DNA from: Casuarius casuarius | Lineage: Eukaryota; Chordata; Aves; Casuariiformes; Casuariidae | NCBI GenBank assembly: GCA_003342895.1 | Contig: PTFA01000196.1 | Span: 1,079,744 to 1,143,743 of the forward strand | Direction of reading: 5' to 3' | DNA length: 64,000 nt | In this document: positions 22,891 through 36,653 of the stretch, piece after piece | Layout of the letters: the number at the start of each line of letters is the position of its first letter | Position numbering within the stretch: the first letter of the stretch is position 1 | Notes under the pieces: model-generated | What the model saw: only the letters and a program-made list of their open reading frames with translations | Told to the model about the DNA's origin: nothing | The model's database searches: none | Program-made: the position numbers and the translations under genes

Positions 22891-22930
22891 ACAGTTACAG
22901 ACACTGTAATACAGTTACAGACATTGTAAT
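22891..22930. repeat. 20-bp direct tandem duplication
   Basis: ACAGTTACAGACACTGTAAT is followed immediately by the same 20 bases with one change (C to T). Each unit contains a TTACAG/CTGTAA inverted pair around ACA (imperfect in the second copy). Confidence 0.9.
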
Positions 22931-23294
22931 GTTGACTTCAGCCTGTCCCAGGGTTAAAATAACAAGACATGGATGAGTATGAAAGGTGCATTTACAGAGC
23001 TGAAAAAGCACCAGCTTAGGTGGAGTTTCTCGGGAAGGGAAAAAGGCAGCTTTATATTATATCCCAGGCAGGGAAAAAAAAAACAACAAAACAAAACAAA
23101 AAACTCCAGTAATGTAAGTGGGCCAAGTTCTCTTTTGCTTTGGAACAATCCCAGGTGCTGACATGGCCAAGAGCTTGCATCTCACTCCTGCAGCTAAAAC
23201 TCCTCCCCTTCCAAGCCTCCCTTTATTATCGTGTCTCAGAACGGCCAAAGAACAGCACTAGCTGCTTGGTGCTCATCTCTCTCTCTGTCTGTGT

Positions 23295-23310
23295 ACACAC
23301 ACACACACAC
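23295..23310. repeat. (AC)8 microsatellite next to splice donor
   Basis: Eight AC units on the plus strand, (GU)8 in the PTPRS transcript, starting 22 nt downstream of the GTAAGA donor of exon 23333-23478. UG-repeats bind TDP-43 and CELF proteins and can modulate a nearby donor; whether this one does is unknown. Confidence 0.85.
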
Positions 23311-23332
23311 AGCTTTCTAGGACACCTCTTAC

Positions 23333-23478
23333 CTCAAACCTCTGGGAGTTCACTTTCTTCCCTTTCTTGTTCCAGGTGACCCGTGGCTTCGGGTCTCCAG
23401 TCGCTTGGCAGACAAAGGAGGCCACCCCTCCCGACACACCAATTTGGTCCACGGGTTTTTTAATGAACACAGGGGGAC
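23333..23478 (-). CDS. PTPRS: PTPRS exon: first half of Ig domain 1
   Basis: A 146-nt exon with acceptor TTTTTAAAG|GTCC behind a T9 run and donor TTTGAG|GTAAGA; it starts in phase 1 and ends in phase 0. It encodes residues 30-78: [36 protein letters not shown] and [13 protein letters not shown]. Cys53 is the first Ig1 cysteine and Trp65 the core tryptophan. Lys67, Lys68, Lys70 and Lys71 form the KKGKK cluster known in PTPRS to bind heparan sulfate and chondroitin sulfate proteoglycans, which switch axon growth on or off. The [12 protein letters not shown] segment identifies sigma over LAR and delta. Confidence 0.97.
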
Positions 23479-23622
23479 CTTTAAAAAAAAAGAAATGTCA
23501 TTATTGACACAAGGAAAGACAAACTCTAATAAATACTGCCTGTAATTAATAGCAGCGCTATCGCTGCTGTTCCCTAATGATCCCAGATAAAATTAAACCT
23601 CTTAGCTCATTTGGAAAGAACA

Positions 23623-23690
23623 GTCTTTACCTCCATTTTACATACGAAGAAGCTAAAGCACAAAACGTTAAGGGCCTGAAACTACAGTCA
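23623..23690 (+). mobile_element. MIR-like SINE remnant
   Basis: CCTCCATTTTACATACGAAG, then AAGCTAAAGCACAAAACGTTAAGGG, follows the MIR core pattern (CCATTTTACAGATGA.GAAACTGAGGCACAGAGAGGTTAAG) with decay. Confidence 0.55.
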
Positions 23691-26600
23691 GATTTAAGTG
23701 AGGTGATGCTGCAAAGCCTCTCTGACCTCTGAAGAGTGGACTTCCAAACTGTTTCGCACAGGGGAGATTGCCCACGCAAAGACAATCTAAGGATCATCAC
23801 CAGAAGTCCATGGTGGAGCTGGAAACAATATCTAGAAGTACTGAATTGCAATCCCCAGGATCCTACCAGATGAACAAATCACCACAGAACAGGTAGGATT
23901 TATAGGTACTCAAGGCAAGGGGAAAGGGTGGGAGCACCATGAAATACATGGGGCAGGAAAGTGACACACAGGGATCTTGAAGATGATGGTGTGAAGTAGG
24001 CTGATAAGGGTGGCTTTGGGATGTGAAGCATCCTTGGCTGTAGTAGCTCTGTTTTCCTCTCCTTCTCCCTGCCCCTCATCGATTCATTTACACCATGACA
24101 GGTATGCCATCTTTTGGAATAGGCAAGCTGATGGGATGCAGCACAACAAACCAAAGTCATCATCATTTTAAAATAAACCACTTGTCAAGACCAAGAGCAT
24201 GGCAGCCAAGTCTGCAGTCTGTTCCTGCAGTTCCCCCTTCCCAGCATGAGACATCTGGGAGAAACAAGGAATTCATACTGCTAAGGGAAGCCAAAAGCTC
24301 CTCCAACCTCTCCATAAGCAGCTGCTCGAAGGTGCAGTGAGGCCTGAACAAACATACTCACAGCCTGGGGCTGCATTTTAACCAGCCTGGGCCCAAGGGC
24401 CCAACACTTGAGCTTGCCGCATGCCTGCCACTGACTCCCGTCCAGGTCTGACGGCCTTCAAGAGCACGCCTGCAAGAAGGGGAGAGGATGCTGCGATGGG
24501 ACCAAGGAAGGCATCAGAGGCCTTCTGATGGGAGGAAGCAAGGAGAGGAGCATCTGTGCAGTGCCCCCACCTCCTCTACCCGCAGGGAATACTTCCTCCC
24601 TTGCTCTAACCTGTTTTCCCTCACAGTTTCCTCTCATCTAGTTAGCTTAAAATTTATTGAAATATTTAAATCACAAGGCCACAGCTGTCTTCAAATAAAA
24701 TCACTCAGATCATAAAGTTGCCGTCTGTTATTCTTGAGGAAAGTAGACCACATGACTGTGAAATGTGTATATTTATGTGTACATATTCAGAGTCTATAAA
24801 ACAAGATGCAAACTGCCTACCAAAGAGCTTCAGAAGAGGGCAAATGGTAGCTAGAGAAAAGTCTTCAGGGTCTTTTAGGGGTCGAAAGACAAAAGGAAGC
24901 ATTCCCTCCTCCCTGCCTGGTGTGGCCAGCAGTATATAAATAAAAGCTACTGAGCAAGCTCATGTGATGCAATCAAGCATTTGTTTCCATGCTGGAGGTA
25001 AATACAATTTGCTGGAGCTGTTTATGTCCCACCGAATGCTGTGTGTACAAAGCATTAGACTTATAAATAGCTAAATCTATATTTAGAGGTCAGAGTCTTC
25101 TTTGCAATGTTACAGCTAAAGGTTACCAAGCAAGTGCCTCTGGAGGCACCGGCAGTGGGGAAATGTGTCTTCCACCTGAGCAAGGCAAAACCAAAACTTT
25201 GCTTCAGGCTAAGATATAAATCCTGCGACCTCACTTCTATCCTCTCTTCTCCTACGCTCAAAATCTGAAGAGTTTGCAGAGGTCAGTTCTGAAGGTACAG
25301 CCAAAAACGTCCAGGCCTTTTTAAGAATAACCTATCGATATAAGTTCATATCCTAAAACAAAAGCTCCTAATACTCCTTAATGCCACATATGCATTTAAA
25401 TGGGTGCAAGCAGTGTGATTAGAGCACAATGGAGGACGAAAAAAAAAACCCACAGTATTTCTGGCCTAGGGAAAGGGACAGTGCTCCAAAAATTAGAGAA
25501 TGAACGGGAGTCACAGCTCAGCTGTCCTTGCTGGGATCTCTACTGACTTAGCATGTGATCACAAGCAAGCTGACTTCCTCTGCGAACACGGCTTTCCTGA
25601 GCTCGCTGCAATGCTGCACCGCCGGCAATAAAGTCACTTCTGGAGAGTGAGAGACGAACAAAGGAAACCAAAAATCCCTCTCAGACAATCCATTAGATTT
25701 TCCTGCTCACTAGGAAAAAAGATGAAAATCAAAGCTAGAATTATTGTTTTTAAAATTGTCCAAGTTTCTGAGCTCCAGACTTCGATTCCCCCCACTCTGA
25801 TAAAACACCCGTCGCGCTCTCCACCTATGCACCGCTAGTCACCGCCGCGCTTGTCACGCCAGCCCACGCCGCTCGCAGAACAACCCTCTCCCCTCGGGCA
25901 AGGAGAAGCCAGCGCGATCGCAGGCAAGCTGGCAATGACACCAAGCTGAAACAAATTCCTCCGTGCCGCGTGGGACTGGTGCAGTGCCGCCGCGCCGGGT
26001 CTGGCGCGTGGGGCGACACGCCGCAAGGATTCCTGCCTCGGCTCCGCAAAGCGCCTCGGAGGCTCCGAAAGCAGGAGGAAGGCGCCGTGCAAGAGCCAAA
26101 CACCGTGAGCATCCTCGGAGGGGCTTGTGCCAAGACTGCAGGGCCTCCTTTTAAAATAAATAAATAGAAATCAGAGACGGGCGCTTTCCAGATGACATGC
26201 ACAGAATCCAGCAACTTCTGTATCACTTCGCCAGTCTCCCCTTACAGAGAGCGCAGAACAAATCAGTCTTGGAAAGACCGAGTTTGAGCTCTGCCTAGGT
26301 TTTGTGGTCCATTTTTCTTCCCTCCCTTTCTCTGCTTGCCAAGCAGCCCAGACTGGTTTTTGCAGTATCAAAACAGGAGTGGAAGAAGCTGGAGCTTTAA
26401 GGAATTTTCCTACCACAAAAGGTTGCCTGTGGGGTCTGGGTCTCGGGAGAGCAGGCTGCAAAGCCTCGAGGACTGCTGTGTACCTCTGACTTCTCTACAG
26501 CTTAATGGAAAGCCATCGAGTCAAACAGCCTCTCTCTGCACTCAGCTGCCGCCCACCTCCTACGCGCTTCCCAAAAGCGACAGCCAGGGCAAGCGACACT

Positions 26601-28814
26601 TCCCCACCGAACGAGGACCCGCTGCTGCCGCACCTCCTTCCTTCATCCCTTCATGTGACACCAAAGCAGAAAAAAGTCCCTTGAGCGCACTCACGTATAA
26701 AGAAACCATCTCCTTGCTAACGATACGCAGACACCAAAACGGTCTGAGAAGCTTTACACCAAAGAAGCTTGAAAGATGTAGGAATGGGGAGAAGGAAGGG
26801 ATGTCTCACCCTTTAAACCCAAACATCCCCCAGGAACTGCTGCCATGGTGAATAGCGAGCGATGGATGGATGGGGAGCAAGGGAGACAGGCTGGCCAGCA
26901 TGTGCCCAGCCAAATGACATGGAGACCCCAGAGGTAGTTTGAGGGGTGGGAGAGATGCAGGAGCACAGGGGGGCTTAACTCAGCTGAGCTGACAGCTGAA
27001 GGAGAGGGAAAAAAAAGCACAGTTAGGGACATGCACCACCGACACCGTTCAGCCCTGCAGAGCGCACCACGGGGCAGGCGCAGCACAGCCCTTCCCCACA
27101 CTGTCCTAGCGTGCTCCAGGCATGGCGAGGAGACACTTCTCCAGGGACCAAGAGGAAAACTCGCACCGGCTCTGCCAAGCCAGGGAAGCGCCAGGCCAGG
27201 CGAGACCTCAGCAACAGCCTTGCATGGCTTGGGCAACTCCATCCGCAAGGTGGACAGGTGAGGAGGTGACCCACCTGGGCACAAAATGCAGCCACGTCGT
27301 CTCCAAACACGGCCTCCTTTCCACATTTATTTCCGCGTTTCAGAGACGGCAGACCAGAGTTAGCCACAAACGGGGGAAGGGGCAGAGGCGGGTCATGGGA
27401 GGGAAATATCGACTTCCCTGGGCTTTTCTGAGACAAAATTGATTCTCGAGCGTTTCACGCCAGCCTTCCTGATCAATGCCTGACATCCTCCCAGCTGCCC
27501 TCACCCGAAACACTCCCCCCACCGGGTGCTTAGTCAGGAATATGGGACAAGGCGGGAGATGTATGGGGTGGGTCAACGAGAGATTGCAAGCAGCTCCTCC
27601 GTCCTCCAGTCTGGGCTACAGGAGCTGCCTTCCTCATGTGCACGCACGGACGGGCCCTGCTCTGCACCACGAAGCCCTTGAAGCAAAACCCTCGACCCTG
27701 CCGGACACTGGGCCGGACGGCAGCACGGCGCAGGGGGGGAACAAAACAGCTGCAGCAAGCAGGGAGATCCAGCCCCAAATCATGCTGCGTCCCGCTGACG
27801 GAGGTGGGGACAAGGCGCCCGCCATGCCCCTTCCCTGCCTGCGCAGCCCCAGGGCGATGGCGCGGGGAGGCCGCACAGCGCCGTTGCCATAGCAACCGGC
27901 CCGGGCCTCCCCGCGCCGCGCAGGCCTCATCCATGCGCAGGCCTCATCCCTCCGGCAAGCTCTCGGGGGCTGTAGACACCTTCATACCCATGCTCCTTCT
28001 GGCCCCCGCCGCCACCAGCTTTCCCCAGCCCCACGGCAGGGACCTGCGGCTGATTTTTAGACTGGGAAATCCACCTCCGCGCTCAGTGGCAGCTCCCCCC
28101 TCACCACCTCCAGGAAAGCACCACCATAACAGGCTGCACATAAAGATGAACCACTTATCCCTCCACCCGGCCCCAGCGCAGTGAGCAGCATGAGCCCGCT
28201 GAAAGGGCCCCTCGCCCACCGCAGCAGAAGAAACCGCGGAGACAAAAGGCAGCCAGCCCCAGAACAGGAGTCTGAAAGGGTTTTGCTTCCATTTCCAGTG
28301 CCCCCGGCGCCGGCAGTCAGCACGCTGACGAGGCCCACGCACCCGCCCCGCTGACCTGCACGCCAAGAGCCGCGTTTCTGCCCCTCCCGCGGCTGCTGAA
28401 TAACCGACCGGCCTCAGAAATTAGAGAAAAAAAGCAAGAGCACAGCACGCGGGCCATTTTCTTGCCGTTTAGACCACCTTACCGCAGAGGCCTTCCCAAA
28501 CTCACGGGGCAGCTGCCCTCGTGCCCACCGCTCCCAGCCCACCTTCGACGCGCGGCCCGGGGGTCCCGCAGAGCTGGCCAGCTCGAGGGCACACCTGCTC
28601 TACAAGAAATGGGGCACCTTAGCCCATGTCCACTGTTGCCTAGCTCAGACGTGCTGAGCAGAGCAAAATTCACCCTTCTGCTCTCCAAGAACGAAGGTGA
28701 AAGACGGGGCACTTAAACCAGTTATGGTCAAGGGGTGCTTTGCACACCCCAACCCACTCACCCAGGCTCCAGACAATTCCCATAATTGGGATTCAGGGCT
28801 CCTGCTCGGATGCA

Positions 28815-28920
28815 AATTGTCTGTTGACCTTGGGCATTCGCCCTCCCCCTGTACCTCCGTCTGCCTCGTGGAGCGCCGAGGTGACAATCCTCATTTCTCA
28901 CACCTGCCTGCCTCGGTCTA
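28815..28920 (-). mobile_element. MIR-like SINE remnant (reverse)
   Basis: Plus-strand GTCTGTTGACCTTGGGCATT, then CCTCCGTCTGCCTCGT and later CCTCATTTCTCACACCTGCCTGCCTC, matches the reverse complement of MIR (GTGACCTTGGGCAAGTCAC, CCTCAGTTTCC.CATCTG and the CACCTACCTC end) with an insertion-like interruption. Confidence 0.55.
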
Positions 28921-29599
28921 GACACTAGAAGTAATTTGGGGTAAAGGAGGGTTTCAGAACAGATCTGCTCAGCACTCAGCACCATAGGTGGTCTCACACA
29001 CAACTACAGCCTCTAAATATTGTAATACACAGAAAAAAAGATAACCAGGCAGAATCGCTAAGGACAGAACTCAGACCGTCTTCCACATATGCTTCTCAGT
29101 GGGAAAAGAAGATGAAAAGCAAAAGCCAGACAAAAGCTTTGCAATCTCCCAACAACCAGGTCATGTTCGCTCTAATGGGGACATCTCTCTTGCCAGGCTG
29201 TTTCTCACCCCTTGCTATCTTCAAGGCAACAACGAAGGGATCCCACAGCCTTCTCAGTGGCATGTAAAGGGTTAACCCACCCCGTTCCTCCTCCTTCCCC
29301 ACCTTTGTATTTTGGCAGAAACTTTCTGCTGATTTAGTGAAACTCCATCTCCATTTTCCACGACTGCCGACAGCCTCACAACCGGGAAAGGTACTCCCCT
29401 CGCTACGGTGCTGCGCGGCAGCGCTTTCATCTCCCCTGCCGAAAGCCGCTGCGGGAACACGCGTGTGATCTGGCTACTGCCAAGCGCCGAGCGGATATTT
29501 GCTGGTTCAGGAAACGCGTTTTACACACGTGCTGCCGCGGTCTGCTCGCGTGCGGCATACGGATGCCCCGTGCTCACGGGGAAGAGGCGAGCGCGCTGA

Positions 29600-29900
29600 G
29601 CAGCTGGGGCCAGAGGCTGGGAGGCAAACGGGGAGGATGAAGGGAACAGCTTCGACACAGCCGGGAGAGAAAGGGGCAGCTGAAGTGGGGAGAGGACGCA
29701 AGAAAGGACAGCAAAGTCAGGGAGCACCTCAGCAGGGGGAAAGGAGGGAGAGATCAACAGGGAGAAGGGAACTCGAGCAAGATGGAGAGGAGGGATCTGC
29801 TCAGAGCAAGGAAGTGGAGATTAGATAAAGGAGGCAAGCCGAGGAGCAGATGAAAACAGGAGAGAGCAGCCAAATTTGAGACAGATGGAGAGTGGGGAGC
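29600..29900. repeat. Purine-rich low-complexity region
   Basis: About 300 bp of the plus strand are dominated by A and G (GGGGAGAGGA, GGAAAGGAGG, GAGAGATCAA type blocks). A plus-strand open frame runs through it, but its Gly/Glu/Arg/Gln-rich translation simply reflects the composition. Confidence 0.5.
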
Positions 29901-32900
29901 AAGAATGCGGTGTTTGGAATGGGTGAGCGCTTCAAAGCGGCAGCGCCAGGGAGCGGGGGAGCTCGCAGGAGGGGTAGAGGCAAGAAAGACGGCTCCATAA
30001 TCTGCATTTTTCTTCGTGAGAGGAGTGAGAACCGCAGACAAGGAGCAGGACTGGTGCAGGCTGTGGGGAAGGGTGTGGGGGGTGTCTCTATGGAGACACT
30101 CAGCAAGATTAAAACCACCCCTTGGAGAGCTCCTGTGGAGCCTCCAGTCCCCTTGAAATCCAAGGTTTTACTGACAGATTCTGCCTTTTTTTTTTTCTAA
30201 GGGCTATTTCTCAGTGCCTCACAAATAAAATTAAAATGAGAGTTTTCTGACAGAACAAACAAACAGGGAGTGAATTATATTCCATTTCCCCGTCAATAAC
30301 TTCTCCCCAACCCAGTCGTCTTATCATCATAAAAAGTCCATTAAGCAGTAATTGGGGAGGCAGCAGAATGCAGGGCCGGTCTCCGAAACAGGAGCACGCT
30401 CGCTCCCCAACTGGCCCTTTCTGGGAAGGCAGACAGGATAATTATAGGCTTCAGACAGAGGCTTCCTCTTACTGTCAGCAGCTCTTGGCTCCCTTCAGGG
30501 AGATGGGACTGGCAAGGTTGGGGAAAGGAGGGTAAAAAGGGACGGGGGACATTTTTCTTGGAAGTGAAATTGTTCCCCCTTGCTGTCCTCCTGTTGACCC
30601 ACCAAAGCCCTTCCATGACTCAGAAAGGCCGGGCTACACACAAGCAAATTCAAGGCTTTTTCCCATTTGGACATAGGGGAAAGTCAGCTGAAGGACTTCT
30701 GCCTTCTTCCCGCAAGCCCACGGAGAAGGACGGACAGCAGCGACGGATGCGACCCCGCATGGGATTTGACACAAGCGAGAAATGAGCGAGAAAGATCAAG
30801 AGCTCATTTCATCCACCATTACTGCACTGGCTGTCAAACCACCCCGAACGCCCGCTGCTGCCACGCGCCTGTTTTCTGTGCCGCCAGCTCCCACCCTTCC
30901 CCTCAGTCGGGATGAGGCAGCAGACCTTTCATAGCTGGTACCATTCCCAGCCATTCCTGCCATAAGGGATGTAATTTTGGGGACCTGGCACATGCGTGCA
31001 GCCTTCAGGCTCCTTATTTGCAATGCATTCAGATATAGACCCTCTGGAAAAGGAGGCATGAGCCTGCAGCAGTGGAGGCAGGATGAAGATAGAGGATCCC
31101 AAAGATCTGTTCCTAGTTCTGACACCCAAGGTGAGAAAAACCACTTATCCTGCCTGCTAGAGGGGAAGCGTAATCCTTCCTTCTCGTCTATTTAAATGGA
31201 TAGTTTTAAGGGATGGGACCATGCCTTATCGCATGGGAACAGCAGCGAGTATGAAGTCATCCAGTTTCAGCTGGGACCTCTCCAGGCTATCGAACATCCG
31301 TATGTATGGAAAGGATCCACCTTTCCTCACAGCACAAAGGATATCTGTCACAGTCACAGGTCGGTCCCAGCCTTAGTGAACCGGCACCCTGCTACAGCCA
31401 AGGAAAACATTGTTCTAACTGATTGATGCAGATGTATAGGGCACACTGTAATCATGGGCAGGGCAGGCAGCTGGCTCCCAGCAGCAGGACGGGACTCGGC
31501 ACAGAGGGCAAGACAGGATGGAAGAGAGACAGCACTTAAGAGTAGTGAATATGGGCAAGAAGGAATGTGATCTAGGAGGTCCGACTCCGCGTTTTCTTTT
31601 CAACGCATTCTGCGGCCCCACTCCACAAACGTCCTCATCCCTTGCCTCACTCTCCCAAACTCCCTCGTCGTACCTGCTTGGACGGAGAGCACTTCAGGTG
31701 CACTAACCGCTTCTCTCTGCACGCTGCATGCACCCGGCGCAGCGCGGTTCCACTCTCCCTCCTCGTTACAATAAAACTGAGAGGCAAAGGAGTGAGTAGG
31801 TGGTAACGCTGACAGATCTCTGGCCAGGACCCTCATTCACCTTTTGGCACTGCATGAAGATGCCAGAAAGAAAGGCGCTCCTGGTGACCAACAAGAGCCG
31901 AAGCAGACAAGCAAGGCTGTCATGTAAGATGGCAGCCCTGGGATCAGCCGCCAAAGGGCCAGCAAGCACCGGAGCACACGCAGCCTTAGCAACGCGGCAG
32001 GCCGGGGCCCTGGGGGTGCGCGAATGCTTTCAATCAGCTGTAACAAAATCACATCCCGTATTTCTCCACAAGTCCTATAACAAGGCATAACAAACCAGAG
32101 CAGAGCAAGAGCGAGAAAGCCACGGAGCCATCCTGGCAACTTAATGAGGGCTCCTTGTCCATCAATGTCACGGCAGCAATCCTGGATTGTTTGCAATCAG
32201 AGGCTAAAGGCAGAGCGCTCTCCCTCCCCCTGCCACGGTTCCCTCCAGAACTAAGTTGCTAAGACAGCTTCTGCTCAAGCCGTGTCATCGACATCGGCAC
32301 TTCGGAGAAGCTCGATTCGCCTACAACCCAGAGAAGACACGATTAGAAAGGACTTGGCCCTTTGCTCAACTTCCGCTGCTCTGTTTGAATCATTAAAAGA
32401 ACCAGAGTCCACAGGGGATACCAGAACACGAGAAACCATTTCCTGTGGGACAAGCCTGAAAGAAGAAAAAGCTTAACAAGCAAGGATCCCAACTCCCGGG
32501 GGGCCATGCCATCTTAATATAGCGCAGCAGAGGTCCCGAGCCACTGAAAAGTGGCAGCAGGATCAGCAGCAATGGGGAAAACAAACTGCTACAAGCTCCC
32601 GCATCTCATGGTCTTTCAGAGAGAGCGCAGTGCCAGAAGCCCCCAGGATGCGATCAGAGAGGTCAGGTCTGATCCTTCGTTCAGTGATATGACACAGCCT
32701 TTTGCAAGATGTATACATGCGGCTGGGCTCCCCTGCCCTGCATCACCAACCGAGAAAGGGCTGTAGCACTGCAATAGGTGAATGATCCCAATCAGATTTG
32801 CTAGCTAAGTATGTGCACGTGGGGATCATCTGAGGCTGAAAGACACACCAGATAAATGCAATATTGCATGATAAAACTCTGCTCTTCTACTCATGTAAAT

Positions 32901-35900
32901 AAAAGCTATGTTACTTCCATCTTCTTCCCACAAACAGTTCTATAGTTCCAATGTACTAGCTGTTGGTTTTGTACATTTTGAAGCATGGGCAAGCTGGCTG
33001 AATCCCCACAAATTTAAGCACTATTTCTTTCTTTCAGGCAAGTGATGAAGTTTTGTGGTCTACAAGAAAAGAGTAAGGTACAATTCCTAGGGCATAGCAT
33101 TCTGGATCTTTTCAAAAGCTGGTTACATCATTCCCATCCAATTCCTGGTAGGTGACTTCGGCCCACGTTTTCTATGGAACGGAAGGAGATTCTGGGTACC
33201 TAGCTGGAAATACCTCAATCCAGGTCATCACAGTACGTTGGAGCTTGTACTGTTCATCGGTTTCTACTGAAATTGAGACTGGGATGTCAAGGGAGCTCAA
33301 GATGGGAGATCTAAAAACAAGAAACCAAAACCTAATAAATCCATGACTAATGGATGAATGCAACCTTTAACAGACATGAACCTTGACTCCTGCCACATAA
33401 GTCATGACAATTTCTGTCTCTGAAACACAATACTCATCATTCAGATTTGCAGTGGGTGCATGAGCACAAAAGAAGAAAAAGGGAGAATCTAACCACAGCC
33501 CTGAGAACTGGCAGCAGTGGTGACCTAATGAATTCAAGTTTGGGGTAACTAGAGATTCAGTGAGCCAAGAAGACAGTGCAAAACTTGAAAGAGAGAGAGA
33601 CAGAATCATGGAAAAGCAGCAGCAAGGAATCCCGAAACTCTTTTATTGAAGATAGTGATGGAGGAAGGGGAGATTTTTCTCGGAGCAGGACAGGTTTCTA
33701 TTCATGTTTGACATCTGCCAAGAGATGCAAGGGATGACATCTTATCAGAAGGCCGTAACCCAGCCCCTCCGGGTGCCTGGGCAGAAAATGCCTCTTTCCT
33801 TCAGGTGAGGAAGGCAGTCCCTCAAGTGGCAGCTATCGGAATAAACCACAATTAGCAGATCTGACACATAAGGAAAGGGGAATATGCAACACTCGCAAAG
33901 GAAAAACAACACAGGAAACCCTCAAAACCAAACAGATCCTATCCATGCAGATAGACAAAGGAAAATGAGAGCTGAAGCATCTTTCTGGCTCACTGGATGA
34001 TCACATGAGAGCTAGTCTCAAGGTGATCTTTAATAGCTGAACTGAAAAAAACCTACATCCTCTTTTAGAAATTCCATACAGACAAATCAAAGTCCAGGCT
34101 AAAGATTTGTAAGTGTCGTCACTCTTAACATCATGCTCAGACTAATTTATAAATAAATCTACGAATTCTAGCAGAGGTGAGGGAGGATGAGGACACAGCC
34201 AAATTAATTTGACTTTATTAATTAAAAAACCCACCAAGTTTCATCACTCCAACACTCTTTAGAGGTTGTGTGAGTGTGTGTGGGGGGAGTTATTCTCATT
34301 AATTATGCAGAAAATGCAAAACTATCATCCTCTGGATGACTTTAAAATAAGGAGAAACCCTTTCAGAATGGGGAGAAATTACTCCCCAAGGCAGCTGAAA
34401 TTTCTCTTGCAACTTCAAAGGACAATAAATTATTCAAATCGCTCGCGCCACTCCACACACTCTCTCACTCTCTCCCCATCTCAATTTTATGCTCCTGAGT
34501 CAATTAAAGGTTTGGAGGACTTTGGAGAAACTTTGCAGAATGAGAAACCAGCGGTGGTTCTTTCTATTTATTTTTTGCTTTTTTTTAAAGCTGTGCTTTT
34601 CCTTTTGGCCTCCAAAGGAAACAGAAAGGGTTCTGTACATTACAGATGAAACAACCGTGGCACTGGTTTTAACCAAGCTCATATGAAACAGCAACGTTTC
34701 ATGTCTGGAACAGCAAGATGGGACATGCTAAAAACCCTCTACACAAAGATACTATGAAAACAGGAGGTCAAGCCATGCTCCTCATGTCAACTGTCCAAAT
34801 CATTCCTTGCAATATCCCCTTTCAAAGGCTTAGCAGCAGACTTCCAAAATATATTTATAATACTCTTTCCTGGCAACCTTCAGGTCTAGGTTAGCTGTGA
34901 TCTCCTCCATAGTCACGCTGTTATCTGCTGTGCCCTTGGACGGAGCAAGCAGCTCCTCTGCCAAACCATAACCTGGCTATTTAACGTTTGCACTCTGAGA
35001 ACCCCAAACCAAGACTGAGACTAATCACACTGGACAATAATATGGCAAGAGAAGCCCTCGCTCGAAAAAGCAACCCTAACCAAGCGAGAGGAGGGCAGGC
35101 GCAGTCACAGACCGCAGCAGCAGGGCCGCTCCTGCCTCCCGCTCCAGCGGCCAGGCCAGCAGCCCGTGTGATGGTTAGCTGCACCATCTGCAGCAGATGG
35201 CAGAAACTGAGATTGTTTTCATGAACCTGAACAATCCCCAAAAATGAAAGGCAGCTGCAGTGCAGGGAACCTCATAGCTGTCTAAGATGGGAACTGGGAC
35301 CAATTATGTTGCAAGAGAATCCTCGGCTGGAGGAGGAGAGAGCGGCGCAGTGTAAATAAAACTGTTCTTCTGAGATTGCCTCTCACAGGCCAATTTGAGC
35401 CCAGATTACATCCCATGCGCACCAAAGAACAGCACTCCTCCGGTCTGGCGTCCTTGGAAAACACTCTGCTTTGCCTTCTAAGAATAATACTGGGCTTCCC
35501 AGGCCGTAGAAAGAGCGGGAATACCCTGGCAGATTCCTTTCAGTGACCCAGTAGATTAACATCTAATCAGTCTTGAAAAGACACGACCACACAAGCCTTT
35601 CCGGACAGCTGAAAAGCTGAATGACCACGGGCTCAGTGAGACGCCAGAAGGACCCCCATCCTTCCCGGCGGTGTGCGCAAGGACTGGGTGAAAAGCACAA
35701 CCAAAAGGGAAAGTCACAAAGGAATAACTATTAGCTTTTTAGTAAAGTCTGACATGAAATAAAAGCCCCAGTTTTGGCACACAGATGTGGTGAACACATG
35801 CATATAGATTTTCTCCATCACGAACACTATGGAGATGACATTTTCGCACAAGCAGCTTGTTTACTCAACAAGCAGATGCTCTTTTTTCCCTGTCTTAGCC

Positions 35901-36565
35901 ATCTAACGAAGCTGAGCAACAAGAACTTCTGGTTGGGAAAAGATCCTTCACCAGGAGACACCCATGACTGGGTCTCAAACACCCGTGGTGCTGCAGTCCC
36001 CAGCTGCACCTCAGCAGAGACTAATCTAATAAGTGTCTGCTCTGTGGGGCACAGCTGAGACCTGGGAGGTGACAGCCCCCCCCACACACACATGGGGAAG
36101 CTCTTTCAAAAGATGATTTATTTCCTCTCCTGGTCCTAAAGCACAAACTTTCCAATTTGAGTTATCTTAAAAAAAAAAGAAAAATCAAATGACATCACTC
36201 GATCCAGGCAGACAAGGTTTAATTTAATCAGACACTTAAACAAGGTGACACAGAAGCTTAATTCAGTGTCCTTGAGTGGGAAGACAACTAGCCCAGAACC
36301 CTCAAAAACCGCAGGCTGGATCACAGCTGGCAGACAGACAGGGAGGAAAAGGAAAGGGCAACTCGGGAGGAAGGACAGCAAGGGGTCTCCTTGCCAGCAG
36401 AGAAAACCGGTGCACTGGGGACAGAAGCAGCAAGTGGACCTGGGGGAGGGACACAGGGATCTCTCCCTTCCATGTGGATGCAATTCAGATGCCACCTCCT
36501 CTTCCATCCTATTAGACTCTGCTCATTGAAGCAGCAACATGCGACAGCTAGGAGAAACTCCACCA

Positions 36566-36610
36566 CCTACCAACCAACAACCTACCAACCAACAACCTAC
36601 CAACCAACCA
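36566..36610. repeat. 15-bp minisatellite, three copies
   Basis: Unit CCTACCAACCAACAA repeated three times head to tail; the last copy differs by one base near its end. Confidence 0.95.
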
Positions 36611-36653
36611 CACAGCCTACTCTATGTCCCCCCTTAACTTCTGCTGCATCCCC

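Larger units (their letters stand above)
22356..23332 (-). other. PTPRS: PTPRS intron within Ig domain 1 (977 bp)
   Basis: The shortest intron in the window. It contains a 20-bp tandem duplication (22891-22930) and an (AC)8 repeat (23295-23310) that reads as (GU)8 in the transcript, 22 nt after the donor of the upstream exon. Nothing else is recognised. Confidence 0.9.
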
